A stretch of DNA of 5,994 nt from Bacteroidia bacterium (lineage in GTDB: Bacteria > Bacteroidota > Bacteroidia > Cytophagales > Cyclobacteriaceae), in the NCBI GenBank assembly GCA_012031955.1, contig JAAURZ010000169.1:1-5994 (forward strand), given 5' to 3'. Of this stretch, positions 1 through 5,536 are shown one piece after another. The notes beneath the pieces are model-generated. The model saw only the letters and a list, made by a program, of their open reading frames with translations. It had not been told where the DNA came from and did no database searches. The number at the start of each line of letters is the position of its first letter. The stretch's first letter is position 1. Position numbers and translations under genes: made by a program.

Positions 1-506
1 AAACTTTTGCCTTTTTGGGTGGGCCTTTCACCTTGCCGGTCGAGTCATTTCTTGAAGGTAGGCCACGGGCTTCCCCAGGTTCGGCGATTGCCACGCCGCT
101 TGCGGAGTTTGGCGGCCGCGACCGCGAGGATGTCCCTTTCGGGGAAAGTGGTCACGATAGGAGCGACCGCGTTGAGGTCAACCAGGCTTTGATGGGGCTT
201 TTCCGATACCAGCCCGAGCAGGCCATTGTCGGGCCCCACAAAATAATGTTCTTCAAGTTTCAGCGCTATGGGCACGTCGCCGCGATTGCCGACCGCATGC
301 ACACCCACGAGGTGCACGGTGCCCTTTGGAAAATCGCGGAAGACAGACCGGAGTACAAACGCTGCGTGGGCAATGTCGCAAGCCGGAATGTGGTGGCTGA
401 TGTCAATCACTTGCAATCCGGGATTTACGCTCATAATCCGTGCTTTGATCGCCGCCACATAGTGGTCGGCTTCGCCGGAATCGGTAATAAGCGTAATGAC
501 GGCCAT
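1..506 (-). CDS. SAM hydroxide adenosyltransferase (DUF62 / SAM-dependent chlorinase-fluorinase family), partial and frame-broken
   Basis: Members of this family hydrolyse S-adenosylmethionine to adenosine and L-methionine in the cytoplasm and are related to the SAM fluorinase and chlorinase. The ATG is at 506-504. Seen here: an N-terminal strand with TDSG at residues 8-11 (usually TDFG), DISH at 35-38, FPKGTVHLVGV at 59-69, the conserved GPDNGL at 91-96 and FPERDIL at 121-127. The opening frame stops at 47-45 after 153 residues, but family-like sequence continues in other frames: ELGKPVAYLQEMTRP is readable from about 82 down to 37 after dropping one C near 104 and one near 79, and TGKVKGPPKKAKV from 40 to the left edge. 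The usual length is about 260-280 residues, so the C-terminal domain lies outside the window. The gene is divergent from phoH. The frame breaks are probably indel errors, but a decaying gene is possible. The Asp commonly found after GV reads His (residue 70). Family assignment is confident; functional state is not. Confidence 0.8.
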
Positions 507-650
507 TCAGGAATTTAGGGTGATGGTGAACCGGTTTCCCACTTTTAGTTGTTAACGAAGATCATAACAAGCACGAAGTGGATAAATGATTATTTTTGTT
601 TCGTAAAGTAACTATTTTAATTCCCAAAACAGAAACAGTACAACAATCCT
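507..650. other. divergent intergenic region between the DUF62 gene and phoH
   Basis: This AT-rich spacer of 144 bases separates two divergent genes and must carry start signals for both. It holds one good match to the Bacteroidota -7 promoter element on the plus strand (591-598) and a perfect 6-bp inverted repeat TTGTTA/TAACAA (549-554 and 565-570, 10 bases between arms). No coding region was recognised; the short frame opening at 596 overlaps phoH out of frame and resembles nothing. No Shine-Dalgarno sequence precedes either start, which is normal for Bacteroidota. Confidence 0.6.
591..598 (+). promoter_or_regulatory. candidate -7 promoter element for the phoH-comEC unit
   Basis: TATTTTTG matches the Bacteroidota primary-sigma -7 consensus TAnnTTTG exactly. 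Transcription would begin near 603-606, leaving a leader of roughly 45 nt before the TTG start at 651. No TTTG or TTG lies at the expected -33 spacing, so support rests on one element in an AT-rich region. Confidence 0.3.
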
Positions 651-1637
651 TTGATAGAAAAAGTAGTCACACTGGACAACATATCGCTCATCGATTTTCT
701 GGGCATCGAAAACAAGAATATCGACTCGCTTGCCGCCGCATTTCCGAAAAGCAAAATCGTTTCACGAGGCAATCAAATTGTAATACGGGGCAGCACTTCC
801 GAGATCATTCAAATCGACGACATCCTGGAGGGCCTCATCGCGCACTACCATAAGTATGGCCAGGTAACACCCGACAACGTGCAAACCTTGATTGCCCGCG
901 AGCAGTCGAGCATTTTGCCCGAGCGCGAAGGCACATCGGAAGACATCATCATTTATGGCACCAAAGGGTCGCCCATCCGGCCCAAGACCGTCAACCAGCA
1001 CCTGCTCGTCAGCCTGGTGCAGAAGAGCGACCTCGTGTTCGCGCTTGGCCCTGCCGGCACCGGCAAAACCTACATCTCCGTTGCACTGGCGGTGCGGGCG
1101 CTCAAGAACAAGCTGGTAAGGAAGATCATCATCACCAGGCCCGCCGTCGAAGCCGGCGAAAACCTGGGCTTCCTGCCCGGCGATCTGAAAGAAAAAATTG
1201 ACCCTTACCTGCGGCCTATTTACGACGCGCTGAACGACATCATTCCGCATGAGAAACTTCGCTTTTATATGGAGCGCGAAATAATTGAAATCGCGCCCCT
1301 GGCCTATATGCGCGGACGCACGCTCAACAACGCGTTCATCTTGCTCGACGAAGCGCAGAATACGACACCCATGCAAATGAAAATGTTCCTCACACGCATG
1401 GGCCCCGACTCCAAGATGATTGTGACAGGCGACACGTCTCAAGTAGATCTGCCCGCCAACCAGCGGTCGGGCTTGCGCGAAGCCGTGCGAATTCTGAAAG
1501 ACGTGGATGGCATTGGCTTCGTGCAACTAAGCGAAAAAGATGTGGTGCGGCACCGCCTCGTGCGCGAGATTATTGACGCGTATGGAAAAGACGCCAACAA
1601 GTCGGCCGACGGCAGCCTGCCGGCGCGCCAGCCCTGA
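651..1637 (+). CDS. phoH: PhoH-like P-loop ATPase
   Basis: This is a cytoplasmic PhoH-family NTPase of 328 residues, close to the usual length of about 320. The family is linked to RNA metabolism (E. coli YbeZ works with the endoribonuclease YbeY); its precise substrate is not settled. Seen here: an N-terminal KH-like region (about residues 30-65), Walker A GPAGTGKT at 133-140, TRPAVEAGENLGFLPGD at 162-178, Walker B FILLDEAQN at 229-237, VTGD at 258-261, and the C-terminal DVVRHRLVREII at 297-308 with the conserved Arg/His cluster. Start choice: an in-frame TAA at 618-620 and no in-frame ATG before the Walker motifs leave TTG at 651 as the start, and MIEKVVTLDNISLIDFLG fits the usual N-terminus of Bacteroidota PhoH. 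The gene is intact and probably leads a co-transcribed set with comEC 33 nt downstream. Confidence 0.95.
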   Translation: MIEKVVTLDNISLIDFLGIENKNIDSLAAAFPKSKIVSRGNQIVIRGSTSEIIQIDDILEGLIAHYHKYGQVTPDNVQTLIAREQSSILPEREGTSEDIIIYGTKGSPIRPKTVNQHLLVSLVQKSDLVFALGPAGTGKTYISVALAVRALKNKLVRKIIITRPAVEAGENLGFLPGDLKEKIDPYLRPIYDALNDIIPHEKLRFYMEREIIEIAPLAYMRGRTLNNAFILLDEAQNTTPMQMKMFLTRMGPDSKMIVTGDTSQVDLPANQRSGLREAVRILKDVDGIGFVQLSEKDVVRHRLVREIIDAYGKDANKSADGSLPARQP

Positions 1638-1670
1638 TTACCCTTAGCATGCGAATACCTATATTGGGTC

Positions 1671-3746
1671 ATGTTTCGATGGCTGCCCTACGCGTTCGTC
1701 AGGTTAACCCTGTCATTTGCTGCCGGCATCACCCTCGCAGTGGTCATGCCACTGCCGGTAGGCACGCTCCTCGTGGCGACAGTGATGGCCGCGTTGGGCG
1801 TCACGTACCTGCTGTTATGGTACCTTGGCAGCAACCGGCCGGCCAGGCATAACACCGGATGGCTGGCACTCCTCTTCCTGGTTTTTACCGGGTACGGGTA
1901 CACCTGCCTGCGCCTTGAAACCAACTCCAAACACCACATTACTAACATCGAGGGAGAAATAGACGCCTACGAGCTGAAGCTGACTGGTTTCCCACGGCAA
2001 AAGCCGACGGTATGGTTGCTGGAGGGAGAGATTGTGAGGGTAAAAACAAGTGCGGGTTGGCAAGGCGTGGAAGGAAAAGTGAACGTTTCCGTTCCACACA
2101 CTGCCGAGCGGGTGCAATTTGCTTACGGCGATCGCCTTCTTGTCAAAGGCATGCCTGCCCCAGTGAAGGCGCCGGCCAACCCAAATGCATTCGACTACCG
2201 GAAATACCTGTCGTTCAAGAATATTTTTCACCAGCAGTTTGTCAGTCAGCAAGACATTGTGTTGTTGAGTCACGGACAGCCCGGTCTCACGATGGCGGCG
2301 TACCAGGCGAGGATGTATTGCCAAAGAACGCTGTCGAAATTCATAGAAGGTGATCAGGAACGTGCCATCGCGCTGGCGCTGGTAATCGGCGTTACTGACG
2401 AGGTCGATCAGGATTTGATGAGCGCTTTTTCAGCCACCGGCGTATTGCACGTGCTGGCCGTGTCGGGGTTGCACGTCGGAATTCTTTACATGATCATACT
2501 GGCAATTGCCGCGCCGTTCAAGAGGCTGAAACACGGCAAGCTTTGGATCGGCATCATAAGCCTGGCCGCATTGTGGTTTTACGCCATGGTCACCGGACTC
2601 TCGCCGTCAGTCATGCGCGCGGCAACCATGTTTTCACTGCTGGCCGTTGGAAAGATGATGGACAGAAGCTCCAACGTTTACAACACACTTGCCGTGTCAG
2701 CCTTTGTGCTGTTGTGCATAGATCCGCTTATGTTCATGTCGGTTGGTTTTCAGCTCTCATACCTGGCGGTGGCCGGCATCGTGTATATTCATCCCCGCGT
2801 TCATCGGCTCGTTGAACCCTCGTCGTGGGCCGCGCGCAAGGCATGGGAAATGACGAGCGTGTCCATGTCGGCGCAACTTGCCACCGTGCCGCTGGGGCTG
2901 TACTACTTCCACCAGTTTCCTGTTTACTTCATGCTTGCCAACCTGTTGGTGATACCTGCATCATTTCTCGTGCTTGTGGGCGGACTTCTGTTGCTCGCCG
3001 TAAGTTCATTCGGTCCGGCAGCGGCCGTGTTGGGCTGGCTGCTGGAACAGGTTATTCAATTTATGAACGCCGTCGTCTTTCACCTGGAGATGTTGCCTTT
3101 CAGTGTGATGGAAGTGCCCGACATATCGGTAGCCCAGTGCCTGTTGCTGTTTCTCACGCTGTTCAGCTTCATCGCACTGTTTCATTTCAGAAAATTTCAG
3201 TACCTGCTCGCCGGCGTGCTTTCACTCACCGCATTTTCGGCATTGCAATGGTACCAGTACTGGAACATGTCGCGGGAAACACACGTAACGGTGTACGACA
3301 TTCCCCGTTACGCCGTGCTGGATATTGTGCGCGATGGCCGTTGTTACACCTATATGGACACAGCCCTGTCTGCGCAGACGAGCAAGATCATTCGAAACGT
3401 TTTGCCAAACCGCAGGGCCCACTATGTGCGGGAGGTATTGCCTTTAACCGAGCAGCCTTTTGTGAGCCAGGGGGGAGGCGCGTGTGTGGCGACCATCGGC
3501 GGACAAAAAATATTACACCTCTTTGATGAGAATCATCAATTACCATCGTCAGGCAGCTACGACGTGGTGATCGTTTCGCACAATGCCCTCAAAGATGTGA
3601 AACGACTTCAGCGGAAGATTTCTTTTGAAATGCTGGTGTTCGACGGCAGCAATTCTTACCAATACATTGCGAATACCGAGCGCCAAGCAGGCAACGCGAA
3701 AATACATTCGGTACGCAAAGCAGGCGCTTTTACCTTAACCATATAG
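1671..3746 (+). CDS. comEC: ComEC/Rec2-type competence DNA-uptake channel
   Basis: This is an inner-membrane protein of 691 residues that, in the known family, carries single-stranded DNA across the cytoplasmic membrane during natural transformation. Seen here: two to three N-terminal membrane segments (about residues 8-27, 31-51 and 62-80), a soluble DUF4131/OB-like region at about 90-195 with ANPNAFDYRKYL at 169-180, then the Competence domain from about 228 with VLHVLAVSGLHVGIL at 258-272, TGLSPSVMRAATM at 308-320 and further membrane segments to about 525. The C-terminal 160 residues occupy the place of the metallo-beta-lactamase-like domain, but the metal-binding HxHxDH motif is absent; only a late fold remnant is recognisable (YDVVIVSHN at 630-638 and DGSN at 658-661). 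The ATG at 1671 opens just before the first membrane segment. The gap to the next gene is 3 nt, so translation is probably coupled. The gene is intact. The family call is firm; whether this strain is competent is unknown. Confidence 0.93.
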   Translation: MFRWLPYAFVRLTLSFAAGITLAVVMPLPVGTLLVATVMAALGVTYLLLWYLGSNRPARHNTGWLALLFLVFTGYGYTCLRLETNSKHHITNIEGEIDAYELKLTGFPRQKPTVWLLEGEIVRVKTSAGWQGVEGKVNVSVPHTAERVQFAYGDRLLVKGMPAPVKAPANPNAFDYRKYLSFKNIFHQQFVSQQDIVLLSHGQPGLTMAAYQARMYCQRTLSKFIEGDQERAIALALVIGVTDEVDQDLMSAFSATGVLHVLAVSGLHVGILYMIILAIAAPFKRLKHGKLWIGIISLAALWFYAMVTGLSPSVMRAATMFSLLAVGKMMDRSSNVYNTLAVSAFVLLCIDPLMFMSVGFQLSYLAVAGIVYIHPRVHRLVEPSSWAARKAWEMTSVSMSAQLATVPLGLYYFHQFPVYFMLANLLVIPASFLVLVGGLLLLAVSSFGPAAAVLGWLLEQVIQFMNAVVFHLEMLPFSVMEVPDISVAQCLLLFLTLFSFIALFHFRKFQYLLAGVLSLTAFSALQWYQYWNMSRETHVTVYDIPRYAVLDIVRDGRCYTYMDTALSAQTSKIIRNVLPNRRAHYVREVLPLTEQPFVSQGGGACVATIGGQKILHLFDENHQLPSSGSYDVVIVSHNALKDVKRLQRKISFEMLVFDGSNSYQYIANTERQAGNAKIHSVRKAGAFTLTI

Positions 3747-3749
3747 TCG

Positions 3750-4524
3750 ATGAAGTGGATCACGTACGAAACAGCCAGCCGGGTGGCAACAATAACATTG
3801 AATCGCCCCGAAAAAAGAAACGCACTCAGCCATGAGCTCGTCGCGGAATTGAAATCGGCATTCAAGTCCGCCGGCGCCAACAAGGATGTGAAAGTTGTTG
3901 TGCTCAAAGCCAACGGCGAGGCTTTTTGTGCCGGTGCCGACCTTCAGTACCTGCAACATGTTGCGAAAATTTTTCGGAAGACGAAAATCGCAAAGACTCG
4001 GACCACCTGAAGGAGTTGTTTGAAATTATCTACACACTCGGCAAAGTAGTGATCGCGCAAGTGCAAGGGCATGCCCTGGCCGGAGGTTGCGGACTGGCCA
4101 CGGTTTGTGATTTTTGCATCGCAGCCGCTGAAGCGAAATTCGGTTACACCGAAGTAAGAATCGGTTTTATTCCCGCCATCGTGATGTTCTTCCTGATAAG
4201 GAAAATAGGGGAGGCGAGAGCAAGGCAACTGTTGCTGTCGGGCGAACTCATCAGTGCCGCCGACGCGCAGCAGGCGGGTCTCATCACCAAGGTAGTAGAC
4301 GGTAGTTTGTTGGCCGCTGAAGTCGAGTCGCTGGCCCAAGTGCTGGTGAACAGGAATTCAACAGAGGCCATGGCCATGACTAAACAAATGATCGTGGAAA
4401 TCCAATCGATGGACATGAAGTCTGGATTAAATTATGCGTCGGCAATGAATGCGAAGGCCCGCGCCACGGACGACTGCAGGCGTGGTATTGACTCATTTTG
4501 AAGAAAGAAAAACTTTCATGGTGA
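3750..4524 (+). CDS. enoyl-CoA hydratase/isomerase (crotonase) family protein, with two apparent frameshifts
   Basis: Crotonase-fold enzymes hydrate or isomerise acyl-CoA thioesters. The gene reads in three segments: ATG 3750 to about 3968, about 3968 to 4498, and 4499-4524. One missing base in the AAAATTTTT run (3966-3974) and one in TTTT (4496-4499) join them into a protein of about 258 residues, the family norm. Without correction, one frame stops at 4010 and the other at 4501. Seen in the joined protein: LNRPEKRNAL at 17-26, the oxyanion-hole segment GEAFCAGADL at 56-65, VQGHALAGGCGLA at 105-117, FGYTEVRIGFIPA at 131-143, and a typical tail ending KLSW. Glu135 matches crotonase Glu164, but Gly115 replaces Glu144. 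Together with EVRIGFIPAIV this recalls methylglutaconyl-CoA hydratase (LiuC-type) or isomerase-like members, so the exact reaction is left open. The gene lies 3 nt behind comEC. Indel errors in the assembly are more likely than decay, because everything else is conserved. Confidence 0.87.
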
Positions 4525-4619
4525 TTTTCGCCCAAATGAAGAATAATGTCACCTCAATATTACTTCATCCGGATTTTTTCAATTCATGTTGGTATACTCG
4601 AAACATAAAGTAGGCAATC
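4525..4619. other. intergenic spacer between the crotonase gene and the solute-binding protein gene
   Basis: These 95 bases hold no coding region. The only structure seen is an imperfect inverted repeat around 4540-4566 (GAAG...CTTC arms with mismatches) and a short ATCCGGAT palindrome followed by a T run at about 4567-4579, neither strong enough to call a terminator. A promoter for the downstream gene is expected here, but TATACTCG at 4593-4600 matches the TAnnTTTG element poorly. Confidence 0.4.
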
Positions 4620-5471
4620 ATGAAAAAGAATTTGACTTCATTTCTCTTCGTACTCGTTTGCGGTAGCGCCTGGGCGCAGTATACAGGCGACCCGTGGTCC
4701 AAGGTTTCGGCATCGAAAAAAGGTATGCTCTCCCTGGCCTATGTTGAAACGCCTGGTTTTGTCTACAAAGACAACGCCGGCAACCTCACCGGCATTTGTG
4801 TCGACATCATGAAAGACTTCACTACCTGGCTTAAAGATGAGAAGGGCATTGCCGTGCAGGTGAACTACGTGGGCGACGGCTCCAGCTTTCGCGGCATGTA
4901 CGATAAGGTGAAAGCTTCGAGCGGAGGTGTGATCGGCCTGGGAAATATTACCATCACAGAAGAGCGCAAGAAGGAGATTAAATTCAGCCCGCCGTTTATT
5001 ACCAACTTTGCCGTGCTCATCACGCAAAACCGCGTGGGCACACTCGTGAAGTTGGAGGACATGAGTACCGGCTTTGCAGGCCTCACTGCCTACACGGCCA
5101 AAGGCACGCTGAATGAAAAACGCACCGACGAATTGAAGAGCAAGTATTTTCCGGCCATGAAGATTTCCTACACCGGCTCAAGCCAGGAGACCATGGAAAA
5201 AATCCTGACCGATGCGAACGCCTTTGCCTATCTCGACCTTGCCTTTTACCTCGATGCCGTGAAGCAGCGCAAGGCAATAAAGCGACACCCCGCGGGCGAC
5301 AAAGCCGCCGAGCAGTTCGGTTTTGTGCTCCCTCTTTCGAGCGACTGGGGCGCCGTCCTCGACGAGTTCTTCGCCGCCGACGGCGGGTACACCACGTCTG
5401 GCGATTACAAGCATATATTGGTGAAGCACCTGGGCGAGACCGGTGTCCGGTTGCTCAGTTCTGTCAGGTAG
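4620..5471 (+). CDS. secreted solute-binding protein, family 3 (PAAT/amino-acid type)
   Basis: This protein of 283 residues is predicted to bind a small solute, probably an amino acid or related anion, in the periplasm. The N-terminus is a classic signal peptide: MKK, a hydrophobic core at about residues 5-15, and AWA before a likely signal peptidase I cut at 19/20. The Cys in LVCG lacks a lipobox, so it is not a lipoprotein. Family features seen are GFVYKDNAGNLTGICVDIM at 46-64, the hinge-lobe signature NITITEERKKEIKFSPPF at 109-126 (Arg116 matches the Arg that usually binds a ligand carboxylate), a second-lobe strand GLTAYTAKGT at 154-163, and DANAFAYLDLAFY at 198-210. Length is near the family's 250-280. 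No permease or ATPase gene lies in the window, so a classical ABC importer role is unproven. The neighbours are a crotonase gene 95 nt upstream and a darA-like gene 65 nt downstream on the same strand. The ligand cannot be read from the sequence. Confidence 0.85.
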   Translation: MKKNLTSFLFVLVCGSAWAQYTGDPWSKVSASKKGMLSLAYVETPGFVYKDNAGNLTGICVDIMKDFTTWLKDEKGIAVQVNYVGDGSSFRGMYDKVKASSGGVIGLGNITITEERKKEIKFSPPFITNFAVLITQNRVGTLVKLEDMSTGFAGLTAYTAKGTLNEKRTDELKSKYFPAMKISYTGSSQETMEKILTDANAFAYLDLAFYLDAVKQRKAIKRHPAGDKAAEQFGFVLPLSSDWGAVLDEFFAADGGYTTSGDYKHILVKHLGETGVRLLSSVR

Positions 5472-5502
5472 CCAGCCCGTCAGTTACGTCGCAAAAAATC
5501 AC

Positions 5503-5510
5503 TATAATTG
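5503..5510 (+). promoter_or_regulatory. weak candidate -7 promoter element for the darA-like gene
   Basis: TATAATTG differs at one position from the Bacteroidota -7 consensus TAnnTTTG and lies 26 bases before the ATG at 5537. No convincing -33 TTTG lies upstream. It would give the darA-like gene its own start separate from the solute-binding protein gene. This is suggestive only. Confidence 0.2.
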
Positions 5511-5536
5511 CGCCTTGTAATTTCCCTAAACCCGAA

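Noticed and set aside
15..518. Plus-strand open frame opposite the DUF62 gene
   Set aside because: The minus-strand frame carries recognisable DUF62 motifs; the plus-strand product has none.
762..1526. Long open frame of 254 codons on the minus strand across phoH
   Set aside because: It lies wholly inside phoH, whose product has clear Walker motifs. The antisense product matches no family that I recognise and is a codon-bias shadow.
2825..3526. Open frame of 233 codons on the plus strand inside comEC
   Set aside because: It overlaps the membrane-domain coding region of comEC in another frame. Its Arg/His/Cys-rich composition is typical of a shadow frame.
3926..3967. Separate start of a second protein at 3926
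   Set aside because: The first residues from this ATG are out of frame with the crotonase reading and unlike the family. The ATG is incidental, and the real upstream coding is in the frame from 3750.
4565..4580. ATCCGGAT palindrome followed by a T run as a terminator
   Set aside because: The palindrome has no loop and only four base pairs per arm, too short for a working hairpin.
4593..4600. TATACTCG as a promoter -7 element for the solute-binding protein gene
   Set aside because: It has two mismatches to TAnnTTTG and no -33 partner, so it is not distinguishable from background.
5455..5490. Possible stem-loop after the solute-binding protein gene
   Set aside because: The arms CTGTCAGG/CCCGTCAG pair with two mismatches and no T run follows, so a terminator is not supported.
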